Virus record (IMG/VR): IMGVR_UViG_3300011116_001123
Span: 1-64,000 of that record
Reading direction: 5' to 3' (one strand)
Source of the DNA: a virus
Length of the DNA stretch: 64,000 nucleotides
The notes beneath the pieces are model-generated. The model saw only the letters and a program-made list of their open reading frames with translations, was not told where the DNA came from and ran no database searches. This document shows, in pieces, positions 40,927 through 49,382 of the stretch. Position 1 is the stretch's first letter; each line of letters starts with the position of its first letter. A program made the position numbers and the translations under genes.

Positions 40927-41629
40927 GGTCGTGATAATGTCTGATCTCCACTTGGGAATGAATGATTGTAGACCCAAACGCATTCTTGAATTCCTTGATA
41001 GCATCGATACAGACCTCCTGATACTTAATGGAGATATTATTGATGTGGACGCTCTTCGTCGTGGTAGCAAGTGGAAGGATAAACATATGAAGGTTCTTAT
41101 TAAGTTATTGGATATGTCCCGCCAAACAGAGATTATCTATATCAGAGGGAACCACGATAATGATGTGAAGGATCTGTATAATAGCATCCTCGGGAATATT
41201 AAATTCATGGACGAATATATGTATTTTGCTAATGGTAAGAAGTACCTGGTTTTCCACGGTGATAAGATTGATATCACAACAAAATATAAATTGCTCACTC
41301 AGATTGGTTCCATCGGTTATGACCTCGCCCTTCGTCTTAATACTTGGTATAACAAATATAGAGAATTCACAGGAAAACCATATTACAGCATTTCTAAAGT
41401 AATTAAGGAGAACTTTAAGAATGCCATTTCATTCATTAATGACTTTGAGGTCAACTCATGTGATTATGCAAAAACGCTTAATTGTGATGGTGTCATTACC
41501 GGACATATTCATATCCCCTCAGCTAAAATAATCAACGGAATGGAATACTACAACTCAGGTGATTGGGTGGAAAACTTCTCCGCCCTTGTCCTTACCCAAG
41601 ATAATGAATGGAGGTTAATCAATTTATAG
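40904..41629 (+). CDS. LpxH-like metallophosphoesterase
   Basis: 241 residues. Motifs VIMSDLHLGMND, LNGDIIDVD, YIRGNHDNDVK, VFHGDKIDITT and GVITGHIHIPSA form the binuclear-metal calcineurin fold. The order and lengths resemble the UDP-2,3-diacylglucosamine pyrophosphatase LpxH, which acts in lipid A synthesis, but the specificity is not proven. More C-ending codons than its neighbours, a possible sign of recent transfer. Confidence 0.8.
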   Translation: MTTTIGYKVVIMSDLHLGMNDCRPKRILEFLDSIDTDLLILNGDIIDVDALRRGSKWKDKHMKVLIKLLDMSRQTEIIYIRGNHDNDVKDLYNSILGNIKFMDEYMYFANGKKYLVFHGDKIDITTKYKLLTQIGSIGYDLALRLNTWYNKYREFTGKPYYSISKVIKENFKNAISFINDFEVNSCDYAKTLNCDGVITGHIHIPSAKIINGMEYYNSGDWVENFSALVLTQDNEWRLINL

Positions 41630-41672
41630 CCGTATCTTGTTAATCTCAATCTTATTCCCTATTTTTATAACC

Positions 41673-42026
41673 ATGAACAAGACCCTGAAACTTAAGAGAT
41701 TGATGATGTCGTACTTGGACTCCGCTCATCCTGAGATTTACCTGTTGAAGTTGGATTTCTTGGGTGATATCGTACAGACCTTTGATGAAAGTAAACAAAA
41801 AGATTGGTTTGACGACAGGGGATTGAATAGTAAACCTGATAGTTGGTATATGATGAGAAAGAAAATCATCGACAGACTGGTGTTGATGTTCTCGGTGGAA
41901 TACTCATACGCTGACAGTGTATTGAATGATTGGGTAAACTGTAGACCTAAGTATGTGTATGTCAGGAACTCTACGGACGAGCAAATACTTGTTCGCGTGG
42001 AGGAAGAATGTGGTATGACAATCTAA
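41673..42026 (+). CDS. Small protein, divergent member of the tagged paralog family
   Basis: 117 residues from ATG 41673 (MNKTLKLKRLMMSYLDS), a start where a tag-like helix lacks the [IL]-x-E site. The stretch LVLMFSVEYSYADSVLNDWV matches the C-terminal pattern of the ~100-residue family. Likely a derived paralog. Confidence 0.6.
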   Translation: MNKTLKLKRLMMSYLDSAHPEIYLLKLDFLGDIVQTFDESKQKDWFDDRGLNSKPDSWYMMRKKIIDRLVLMFSVEYSYADSVLNDWVNCRPKYVYVRNSTDEQILVRVEEECGMTI

Positions 42027-42077
42027 CTGTCGTATGCCGGGGTCGATTATCCCCCTACCCCCTTTTTATTTAACTGA

Positions 42078-42085
42078 TATTTATA
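42078..42085 (+). promoter_or_regulatory. Late-type box TATTTATA
   Basis: Three bases before the ATG at 42089. Confidence 0.5.
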
Positions 42086-42088
42086 AAC

Positions 42089-42400
42089 ATGAAATATATT
42101 ATACCTGAAAAAAGAATAGAAAGGTTGGCGAATAAGTACTTAAGTTCTTTAGGGTTAACAGAAGGAAATTATGATGAGGATGGGTTTGATATAATACAAG
42201 GTGTTAATCATATGCTGGCGTACCGTAGTGAAGAAGAGAAATTATACATGAACATTTACTTAATCAAAGACCTCCGAGACCTTTTTGATTTGACCCAAAG
42301 AGAAAGTATGACCTATATCAAAAATTGGTTTCAGGACGCATATGAAACAGATGTGAAGTCAGTATGGTTGTTGTTTCCTGATGAACCATTCACCTATTAA
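42089..42400 (+). CDS. Tagged small protein of the ~100-residue paralog family
   Basis: 103 residues. Tag MKYIIPEKRIERLANKYL (IPE-K). Ends FDLTQRESMTYIKNWFQDAYE, the family pattern. Overlaps the convergent SGNH gene by 11 bases. Function unknown. Confidence 0.7.
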   Translation: MKYIIPEKRIERLANKYLSSLGLTEGNYDEDGFDIIQGVNHMLAYRSEEEKLYMNIYLIKDLRDLFDLTQRESMTYIKNWFQDAYETDVKSVWLLFPDEPFTY

Positions 42401-43121
42401 TATGATTATAAAATAAATTGGACATTACCTGATGTCCACTTACCCCCAAATGAAAATCGAATATTTCTTGGTTGGTTTCTTCTTTTATTCTTTCCCCACC
42501 ATTTTTCTCGATTAGTTTAATCATATTATCAATCTCCCACTTCATATAAATCTCATCACCCATAATAATTCTTTGGTTATCTCTATCTTGAATCTCTCTA
42601 TTATAAAGAACATAGGGATCACAAGACCAATAAAACACTTTGAAACCAACCAAATCGGAAATATAATTTATTAATTCCATTCTCTGATTTATGACCTCAG
42701 AATATAAGTGAAATGTGTTATCACTCGTTCTGTTGAAAACAATCTCATTTGATGTTTGTTCGGTTATATCTTCGGTACCATTTAAAACCGAATGGTTTCT
42801 TCCAAAGTTTGTGTTAATCCATTTTCTCGTATCATGGTTTGCCCACATGAATCTTGAAAGAAATGACCAACCGATGATTACCACATCATTTTTTTGAATT
42901 GTTCTGATTTGTTCGATTACTCTATTGAATATCATGTCATTCCCCGCGCCAGGTATCCCATGATTTACAAGATTCAAGTTCATTCTGTTTGATAATAATT
43001 CAAACCATGTGCTCGGAAAACTTCCCCCACAAAATGTCTTATATCTCCTATACTCATCAGTTTCCTCATGATATGGAGAACTGAAACTACAACCAAATAT
43101 GTGAAGATTATTAATTACCAT
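42390..43121 (-). CDS. SGNH/GDSL-type hydrolase-like protein
   Basis: 243 residues. HIFGCSFSSPYHEE carries the candidate Ser; NHGIPGAGNDMIFNR carries a Gly/Asn block; FHLGVSGHQVMSN supplies the candidate His. The 44104 protein is similar (GKAGAGNFF). One of three SGNH-type genes in this cassette. Confidence 0.65.
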   Translation of the reverse strand: MVINNLHIFGCSFSSPYHEETDEYRRYKTFCGGSFPSTWFELLSNRMNLNLVNHGIPGAGNDMIFNRVIEQIRTIQKNDVVIIGWSFLSRFMWANHDTRKWINTNFGRNHSVLNGTEDITEQTSNEIVFNRTSDNTFHLYSEVINQRMELINYISDLVGFKVFYWSCDPYVLYNREIQDRDNQRIIMGDEIYMKWEIDNMIKLIEKNGGERIKEETNQEIFDFHLGVSGHQVMSNLFYNHINR

Positions 43122-43169
43122 GTATTCTATTCATCTGCCGTGTGTAAGCAACCACATGCCAATAAATCT

Positions 43170-44096
43170 TTATATTTTTTCTTCGGATTTATCAACATGT
43201 AAATCTTGATTTATGGAGTTTATCACAGCTCTCGCAATAACCTCATGACAATATTTGGATGGATGGTAATCTGTTAGCGCATTTTCAGGTATGTTCCCTC
43301 CAAACCCCTCTTTATCATAAGCGATGGTAAACTTTTCTCTACAACTAAGTTGTAAATCACTTATGGTTTTATAAGTTTTACCTTCATGTTCTAATAATAT
43401 ATGTCTTTTCTTGTAAAATTCATCTTCGAATAATGAGGGTAAATCATTAACCCAAAATAACACTTTGCTTTTAATACCTTGTGCCTCCAAATGTAAAAGA
43501 TATTCTTTGATTAAATTTCCAAAATAATTAGTATGTAATTCAAGATAATCTTCTATGGTATAATTGTTTTCTTCTAACCATGGGAAAAAAATGGTATCGA
43601 TTCCGTTTTCAACTGGACATTCTGACCCGTCATCAGCTTTACTAAGAACAACAGACACATCATCATAGTTTGGATTAGGATGTACGAAATAATCTTTTCC
43701 TTTGTATACAAACTTGAATCTGGATCTATATGGTTGAGTCATTTGAAAAATGACATATTCAATATCATCAAAATAATAATTTTCTTCACTTAACCAAGAA
43801 GAACTTTTGATATGTCCATCTGCTGGTTCCTCGTATTTATCAAATATTTTTTTCAAAAACATGAGACTTGTTACATCACTTCCACCATTTGATGCTTTAC
43901 ACACTTCAAAAGTATTGAAATGGTTTGCGACTAACCTTGGAAACCTTATAGTATCTTTATATTTGATTAACGCATCAGTCATTAGACTGTAATCAAATAC
44001 CCAATCCTCAAATTTAGGAGTATGATTGAGGCTAGAATAAAAATACAGCCCCTGGCCCCAAGTGAAAGAACATCCCGCAAAAACTAATCCTTTCAT
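43170..44096 (-). CDS. SGNH-type hydrolase-like protein, paralog of 22600
   Basis: 308 residues. FAGCSFTWGQGLYFYS (Ser block) and DYHPSKYCHEVIARAV (Asp/His block) match the 22600 protein closely. The middle contains IEYVIFQMTQPYRSR, also shared with 22600. Eight bases separate it from the 44104 gene. Confidence 0.75.
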   Translation of the reverse strand: MKGLVFAGCSFTWGQGLYFYSSLNHTPKFEDWVFDYSLMTDALIKYKDTIRFPRLVANHFNTFEVCKASNGGSDVTSLMFLKKIFDKYEEPADGHIKSSSWLSEENYYFDDIEYVIFQMTQPYRSRFKFVYKGKDYFVHPNPNYDDVSVVLSKADDGSECPVENGIDTIFFPWLEENNYTIEDYLELHTNYFGNLIKEYLLHLEAQGIKSKVLFWVNDLPSLFEDEFYKKRHILLEHEGKTYKTISDLQLSCREKFTIAYDKEGFGGNIPENALTDYHPSKYCHEVIARAVINSINQDLHVDKSEEKI

Positions 44097-44103
44097 TGTG
44101 TAT

Positions 44104-44865
44104 TTATTTTTTCATTTCACTAAAATCCACAAAGTTTTTTCGATTTGGATTTATGATATCGTTTATTTTTTTCGGAATAGTTTTTTCCCAATTCTCACAA
44201 ATTAAATCCATTTCTTTAACATAATATTTCCCCATATTTTGTTTAATCCATTCCAAATGTGTTGAAATTGGTGGATGGCCATCTATTTGACCTGCAAGAT
44301 CTTCAAAATAATAGTGTTCGTTCCTTTTGTTATGAAATTCTACTAAAGTTTCACCTGAAACCATTTCGTCTAATAATTCCAAACAAACGTCCACTGTTTG
44401 ACCTACGTTTTGCGGTTTCGCATATTCACGTGACCCATCGATTTGATTAAAATCGAAAGACTTCATTAGTTGATACTCACATCCTATTGAATCCAATAAT
44501 TGTTTTGCCGATGAAACTGAAAACCAAGTATTGTATAACCCGAATTCCTCGCTCCATTTATTCATAACAAAATCTCCAAACAAACTGTGATTTTTTCCAT
44601 AAATGCTGCCATTTGTTTCAAAATAAGAATTTTGATTAATGTAATCGAATCTGTCTATGGATGAAAACATAATTAAGACTACGTCATCCTTAGTAATTTT
44701 ATTCACATGATGACATTGATATAAATTACTAGAAATAAAAAAGTTTCCAGCTCCAGCTTTCCCCCAATTTTGAAATTCTTCAAACTGAGTTCCAATAATG
44801 TTTGCCCAAGTTTGCCATTTGTAATTTGTAAAACTGCAACCAAACGTAAAAAGTCTTTTACTCAT
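44104..44865 (-). CDS. SGNH-type hydrolase-like protein
   Basis: 253 residues. FTFGCSFTNYKWQTWANI (Ser block), NWGKAGAGNFFISSN (Gly/Asn block) and DGHPPISTHLEWI (Asp/His block). The start overlaps the end of the glycosyltransferase-like gene by 4 bases, linking the two. Confidence 0.7.
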   Translation of the reverse strand: MSKRLFTFGCSFTNYKWQTWANIIGTQFEEFQNWGKAGAGNFFISSNLYQCHHVNKITKDDVVLIMFSSIDRFDYINQNSYFETNGSIYGKNHSLFGDFVMNKWSEEFGLYNTWFSVSSAKQLLDSIGCEYQLMKSFDFNQIDGSREYAKPQNVGQTVDVCLELLDEMVSGETLVEFHNKRNEHYYFEDLAGQIDGHPPISTHLEWIKQNMGKYYVKEMDLICENWEKTIPKKINDIINPNRKNFVDFSEMKK

Positions 44866-45962
44866 ACTGAATACTTTTCATAGAACTTAACCAAAGGGTT
44901 AAATTTATCATTTTTTCTAATCCCAAGAGCAATGTTTTTGTTATATTCCAATTTGTCTTTAATTTTTTCATGTAGTTCGTAATAATTTTGATTCTTCAAA
45001 TTATTAAGATTGCTAATTATTCCCGATATTCTATCATTTATATGGTCTTTTGAATCAAAATCATAGTCAAAAATTTCATCATATAATTCAAATCCATACT
45101 TTGTAATTTCTTTGTTTTGATTCTTTGCCCCATAACAAAGAAATGGATGTTTCAACAAAATTGGCCGGAATGTCTTTTCAGTAACAAAAGGAATATACAT
45201 TGAAGATTCTCCAACCAATGACATAAAACAATTTGGTTCTGTAATGATGTCAGTGTATTCATCACTGAATCCAAATTGTTTGATTCGATATCCATCTATA
45301 TTAATTATTTTTTCTTTCCAATATTTGAACTCAAAATGTAAATCTTCATTTACCAATATGTCCGTGACACCACATTCCTCTATTGTTTGATTCCAAGTAT
45401 TAATACCATTTTCTAATAAATTGTGATTAGATAGTTGGTCAATCATCAAACATCTATGGAATCTAGATTTATTATTCAAATTTAAATATAATTTATCAAA
45501 TTTGTTTTTTATTGATAACGTTTCTACATTCATTGGCCCATCCAATCCTCTCGGGTGTAAATATAAATCTTTCAACCCATCATATGTGTGTGAAATCAAG
45601 TAAGTTGGCCAATACAGAATCTCAAAGTTCTTAATTGAATTTTCGAATGGTTTATATAATTCAGGGTAATGACACCCGAGTATTAAATAAAACTTACAAT
45701 CATTTTGTAATAAAATACTCTCTAACTCAAAAAATTCAGGATTTATTGCGAAATCTTTATCCTCAGTGTAACAACGACTTAACCATTCTACTGTAGTTTC
45801 CGTTGGATACAAATAGATTACACACTCTGGTTTTTTTTCTGATATTAAATTGATAATAGGTCTTAATGTCAAATCGGAATGGTTTATTCCCCTATCAATA
45901 GATAAACATTTATCATTTTTATGATTGAAAATAAAATATCCCAAATAATCTTTTCCTAACAT
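44862..45962 (-). CDS. Glycosyltransferase-like protein, paralog of 23751
   Basis: 366 residues. FVTEKTFRPILLKHPFLCYG, then KYGFELYDEIFDYDFD, matches the 23751 protein. LNLNNKSRFHRCLMID corresponds to its FSLNRHPRSQRS. The C-terminal 45 residues (NNLKNQNYYELHEKIKDK) are also found alone in the next small gene. Confidence 0.65.
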   Translation of the reverse strand: MLGKDYLGYFIFNHKNDKCLSIDRGINHSDLTLRPIINLISEKKPECVIYLYPTETTVEWLSRCYTEDKDFAINPEFFELESILLQNDCKFYLILGCHYPELYKPFENSIKNFEILYWPTYLISHTYDGLKDLYLHPRGLDGPMNVETLSIKNKFDKLYLNLNNKSRFHRCLMIDQLSNHNLLENGINTWNQTIEECGVTDILVNEDLHFEFKYWKEKIINIDGYRIKQFGFSDEYTDIITEPNCFMSLVGESSMYIPFVTEKTFRPILLKHPFLCYGAKNQNKEITKYGFELYDEIFDYDFDSKDHINDRISGIISNLNNLKNQNYYELHEKIKDKLEYNKNIALGIRKNDKFNPLVKFYEKYSV

Positions 45963-45963
45963 A

Positions 45964-46239
45964 TTATTTTATTAATAATTTAACAAAAATGTCCATCATG
46001 AAATCGTTATTTTTATTTTTAAATTCCAAAAAGGATTCTTTCTGTCGTTCAAAAAGGTTTCGAATCTCTGTAGAAATATAAACATCATTTTCTAATATAG
46101 AAATAGCGTTATTTTTATTGTGTTTTATTTTTTCCTCCACTAAATTAAATAGTTCTCGTAGTTCGTGAGATTTTAAATTATTTAGATTTTTGATTATCCC
46201 GTCAATTGATTTGCTCGGAACATAAATCTTAAATTTCAT
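45964..46239 (-). pseudogene. C-terminal remnant of the glycosyltransferase-like family
   Basis: 91 residues from ATG 46239. IIKNLNNLKSHELRELFNLV, then HNKNNAISILENDVYI, aligns with the C-terminus of the 44862 protein (IISNLNNLKNQNYYELHEKI; YNKNIALGIRKND) and less well with that of 23751. The catalytic half is missing. Either a leftover of a partial duplication or a small standalone protein. Confidence 0.55.
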
Positions 46240-46324
46240 TGTTTTTATTTTTATATATAAAGATATAATACTTTTACCGAGTAGAAATATTAAAAAAAAA
46301 ACAAATCTCATTAAAATTTCCTTA

Positions 46325-46332
46325 TATTTATC
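46325..46332 (+). promoter_or_regulatory. Late-type box TATTTATC for the two tandem paralogs
   Basis: Three bases before the ATG at 46336; no box precedes the second paralog at 46632. Confidence 0.5.
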
Positions 46333-46335
46333 CAT

Positions 46336-46629
46336 ATGAAATACATTATCTCCGAGGGTCGACTTGATAACATCATGAAAAAGTATTTGGATTCATTTTT
46401 AACCTCCAAACAAATCTTGGATTATGATGATAGTTTGGTAATCGCGGATCCGAATGCTGATGATGATAATCCACATTGGACTGAATATATGTTCTATAAC
46501 TATGACGATGAGGACTTATGGGTGAACAATCAATTTATTGAAGAATTCGGCTATTTGTTTAATAAGGATTATGAAGAATCTCTTGCTTTTATAAAAGATT
46601 GGTTTAAGAAAGAATTCAACCTGAATTAA
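46336..46629 (+). CDS. Tagged small protein of the ~100-residue paralog family, tandem copy 1
   Basis: 97 residues. Tag MKYIISEGRLDNIMKKYL (ISE-G). Acidic middle (DPNADDDNPHWTEYMFYN) and family ending YEESLAFIKDWFKKEF. Two bases before copy 2; the tags differ by one residue over the first 20. Confidence 0.8.
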   Translation: MKYIISEGRLDNIMKKYLDSFLTSKQILDYDDSLVIADPNADDDNPHWTEYMFYNYDDEDLWVNNQFIEEFGYLFNKDYEESLAFIKDWFKKEFNLN

Positions 46630-46631
46630 AA

Positions 46632-46916
46632 ATGAAATATATTATCTCCGAGGGCCGACTTGATGACATAATGAAAAAGTATTTGGATTCTTTCTTATTA
46701 AATAAGGATGTAATCGATAATCAAGCGGGTATCGCCGTTTATGATGATGAGGAGAATTATTTAGAATACTTCCCAAGAAAAAGAGAACTATTCATATTGG
46801 GCGAATTCTTGGATGAGTTCGAGACTATGTTCGGTCTTACTCGAAATGAAGCAATTAAATTCATTCGGAATTGGTTCGAGAATGAATTCTATGTGAAGGT
46901 TCAAATGGCTGGATAA
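46632..46916 (+). CDS. Tagged small protein of the ~100-residue paralog family, tandem copy 2
   Basis: 94 residues. Tag MKYIISEGRLDDIMKKYL. Ends MFGLTRNEAIKFIRNWFENEF. The bodies have diverged much more than the tags, as if only the tag is under strong constraint. Confidence 0.8.
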   Translation: MKYIISEGRLDDIMKKYLDSFLLNKDVIDNQAGIAVYDDEENYLEYFPRKRELFILGEFLDEFETMFGLTRNEAIKFIRNWFENEFYVKVQMAG

Positions 46917-46923
46917 TTTGGTT

Positions 46924-47265
46924 CTATCCCTTATATTTTGTAGTACTTCGGTAATATAACTTTTCAAACTTATCTAACAATTCCTTATTAGCATAGATTA
47001 AATTACGAAGTCCGTCTTCTAATTCATGCATTTGCGGAACATGAGTATCAGCATAATCCGTAGGTATTACACTTATAACCCCTGAGTATATCGCTCTATC
47101 TAAGTATGTATTGAAATCAGGCATAAATGATGGCACGTACCAATCTGCTGCTTGAATGACTGCGGCGATAAGTTCGGGCATTCTTCTTTTAAGATATGGA
47201 TTTACGGATCCTTCGTTAATCCCCATCACTTCTTTGATTCTATCAATGTCCTCCTGTAAATTCAT
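46924..47265 (-). CDS. Tagged protein (style D), single-module member of a tandem array
   Basis: 113 residues. Tag MNLQEDIDRIKEVMGINEG (INE-G). Body module: NPYLKRRMPELIAAVIQAADW and FNTYLDRAIYSGVISVI. Modules of this type also occur in the 47980 and 48329 genes. Follows the 47267 gene by 1 base. Confidence 0.75.
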   Translation of the reverse strand: MNLQEDIDRIKEVMGINEGSVNPYLKRRMPELIAAVIQAADWYVPSFMPDFNTYLDRAIYSGVISVIPTDYADTHVPQMHELEDGLRNLIYANKELLDKFEKLYYRSTTKYKG

Positions 47266-47266
47266 A

Positions 47267-47983
47267 TTAAATCAAACCTTTGTTTACCATCTCTTTAACC
47301 ACAGTCAATTGTTCAGGACTTGGAGTATCCAACCATGAAATTGCAGTGTCGAAAACTTCACTCAACTCAGGTGTTAATAATTTTTTTTCTTGTAATATAA
47401 TTTTAACTTCTATCAACTGTTCTTTCAACTTTCCGACTTGTTGTACAAGAACTTCGACACCTTGAGTTTTCATAAGTTTTGTTATGAAAATCCAAAAAGA
47501 CCATTTGAATTCTCGTTTATCAAACAAAATTCTGTAGTTAATTATTCCTTTTTGTATTGCCCATCTTTGTATTGAATCGGGGGTCATTCGCAATAGGTTT
47601 TTAATCCCCTGCTTGACTCCTACCGATGCAATATTTCCTCCAACAGGATAAAGTCCAAATAATGCCGTTACTAAACCTAAAATAATGAATTCTGTTCTTT
47701 GAAGTCCTGATGTCATGGCAGCTCTTACAAAGTAGGATAAAGCATGAATTTCATCTATTACAAATGAAATAAGATTACCAAAACCTGGTACTACATCTAT
47801 AGCCGCAGAAATAGCATCAACCATAAAATCTGCTCCCATGGGTTTTTTTGAATCGATTGCTCGCTTAGATTGACCGAAATTTTCAGGTGGTGCAAATTTT
47901 GGAGCAAGTGTCTTACCTTTCAATTCAAGAGACGTTTGCTCCATCACTTCTTTGATTCTATCTATATCTTCTTGTAAGTTCAT
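47267..47983 (-). CDS. Tagged protein (style D) with hydrophobic helices
   Basis: 238 residues. Tag MNLQEDIDRIKEVMEQTSL, where VMEQ replaces GINE. Residues about 50-115 are hydrophobic (FMVDAISAAIDVVPGFGNLI; IILGLVTALFGLYPVGGNI), similar in tone to the hydrophobic part of the 15170 protein (LGLIPSPASGVLLG). The rest is helical. A membrane-inserting cargo is plausible. Confidence 0.75.
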   Translation of the reverse strand: MNLQEDIDRIKEVMEQTSLELKGKTLAPKFAPPENFGQSKRAIDSKKPMGADFMVDAISAAIDVVPGFGNLISFVIDEIHALSYFVRAAMTSGLQRTEFIILGLVTALFGLYPVGGNIASVGVKQGIKNLLRMTPDSIQRWAIQKGIINYRILFDKREFKWSFWIFITKLMKTQGVEVLVQQVGKLKEQLIEVKIILQEKKLLTPELSEVFDTAISWLDTPSPEQLTVVKEMVNKGLI

Positions 47984-48324
47984 TCCAAATCAAGTTTACT
48001 TATGAAGATTTGTTTTAGTGTCTGAAGTAGTTCTTTATCTTGAGTAATCGTCTTTAACAATATCTTCTCGATTTCTTCTAATTCTTCATGTGTCAAATCA
48101 TAATTTTCAATGACATTTCTTATTGAATAAAATATTGTCCTATCCAAGAAATTCTTAAAATAATTCTCATCGAATTCTCTGTCACTTCTAACAAATATTT
48201 CGTTAGCGGTATCAACAACTGCATTAAGAAACTCAGGAAGTCTCCTTCTTAAATAAGGATTAAGAAAACCTTCATTAATCCCCATAACCTCCTTAATTCT
48301 ATCTATGTCTTCTTGTAAATTCAT
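47980..48324 (-). CDS. Tagged protein (style D), single-module member of the tandem array
   Basis: 114 residues from ATG 48324, the codon that gives the intact tag MNLQEDIDRIKEVMGINEG; the ATG at 48363 adds residues outside the tag. Module NPYLRRRLPEFLNAVVDTAN and YFKNFLDRTIFYSIRNVI. Overlaps the 47267 gene by 4 bases. Confidence 0.75.
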   Translation of the reverse strand: MNLQEDIDRIKEVMGINEGFLNPYLRRRLPEFLNAVVDTANEIFVRSDREFDENYFKNFLDRTIFYSIRNVIENYDLTHEELEEIEKILLKTITQDKELLQTLKQIFISKLDLE

Positions 48325-48328
48325 TTGA

Positions 48329-48946
48329 TTATATGTTGGAGATATAGTGATCGTAAATCTCATCGTATATCGAATGTTTCTTTACTAACTCCATTATCAT
48401 TGGCTCTAACTCTTCACTTATTTTTAACTGTTCTTCGAATTCTCCACCTATTTCATCGGCAACGAAATCTCTTGTTGCTGAGAATATAACCCTTTCTAAA
48501 AAATCATCAAAGTTTTTGAATCTCCGTGGTGATAACCAGTCATATGAAGCTTCAATATAATCAAGTAAAGCATCCATTCTTCTTTTAACACGTATAATTT
48601 CCTTGGACTCATTGATTGATGAATCTTCACTTGAATAGTAATGATGTTTAATTTTTTTTAACAACCATTCATCATTTTGTAATATTCGAAGAGCAATTGG
48701 GAGTAACTCTTCCATTTCATCATTCTTGATAAGAATATTATTATAATCAAAAAACCCATCTATTGCATGCATTAAAACATACTGAAGATATTCTTCAAAA
48801 CTATCCCCTTCTTCTACTTCTATCCACTCGAAAGAATGAAGGATGGTATCAATAAATTCCTTTTGTCTTCTCCTGAAGAACATATCACGGCTTTCGTTAA
48901 TACCCATGACTTCCTTAATCCTATTTATGTCTTCATGCAAATTCAT
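48329..48946 (-). CDS. Tagged protein (style D), two modules with an internal INE-S site
   Basis: 205 residues. Tag MNLHEDINRIKEVMGINES, first module (RRRQKEFIDTILHSFEWI; FEEYLQYVLMHAIDGFF), then a second copy beginning SINESKEIIRVKRRMDALLD with FDDFLERVIFSATRDFV. The second module is preceded by another INE-S, as if the head protease could release two products. Late box TATTTATC at plus 48950-48957. Confidence 0.75.
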   Translation of the reverse strand: MNLHEDINRIKEVMGINESRDMFFRRRQKEFIDTILHSFEWIEVEEGDSFEEYLQYVLMHAIDGFFDYNNILIKNDEMEELLPIALRILQNDEWLLKKIKHHYYSSEDSSINESKEIIRVKRRMDALLDYIEASYDWLSPRRFKNFDDFLERVIFSATRDFVADEIGGEFEEQLKISEELEPMIMELVKKHSIYDEIYDHYISNI

Positions 48947-48949
48947 ATA

Positions 48950-48957
48950 GATAAATA
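48950..48957 (-). promoter_or_regulatory. Late-type box TATTTATC for the style D array
   Basis: Three bases upstream of the ATG at 48946; the three following genes are packed without further boxes. Confidence 0.5.
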
Positions 48958-48967
48958 TATGGGAAAT

Positions 48968-48995
48968 AAAAAACCCCCACCTTTTGGGTGAGGGT
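48968..48995 (-). terminator. Intrinsic terminator after the DoxX-like gene
   Basis: ACCCCCACC/GGGTGAGGGT hairpin with T-run on the minus strand. Confidence 0.6.
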
Positions 48996-49000
48996 CTTTA

Positions 49001-49339
49001 TTAAATTACTCTAAGGAAATGTCCCAAGAGACCTGCAACTCCAATCATGATTGGAATCGAGGTTTTAGCCCCACCCATAAGTGATAGGTGCATTACTGCC
49101 GCCGCACTCATGAAGGACGCGATAAGGATTGCTCCAAAAATTGATAATCCAGGTACCAACAAAAGAACAACTCCAAGTAATTCTCCTGCACCTGTAAGAA
49201 CTCTATACTTCTCTAACTTCATGTAAGCAAAATTACCTACCATTTCTTGTGTTCCGATTAGTTTTTCGATTGCACCTTTTCCTAAAAATAGTGCGGTCGC
49301 AACGGACAGTACCCATCCGATAATTGATAAAATTTCCAT
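49001..49339 (-). CDS. DoxX-like small membrane protein
   Basis: 112 residues, four membrane segments. Features KGAIEKLIGTQEMVGNF, YRVLTGAGELLGVVLLLV and IMIGVAGLLGHFLRVI match the DoxX/DoxD-like family of the inner membrane. Role in phage biology unknown. Confidence 0.8.
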   Translation of the reverse strand: MEILSIIGWVLSVATALFLGKGAIEKLIGTQEMVGNFAYMKLEKYRVLTGAGELLGVVLLLVPGLSIFGAILIASFMSAAAVMHLSLMGGAKTSIPIMIGVAGLLGHFLRVI

Positions 49340-49382
49340 AGTGTGTTTTTTTATTTAACTTTAATAATTTATTCTGATAATG

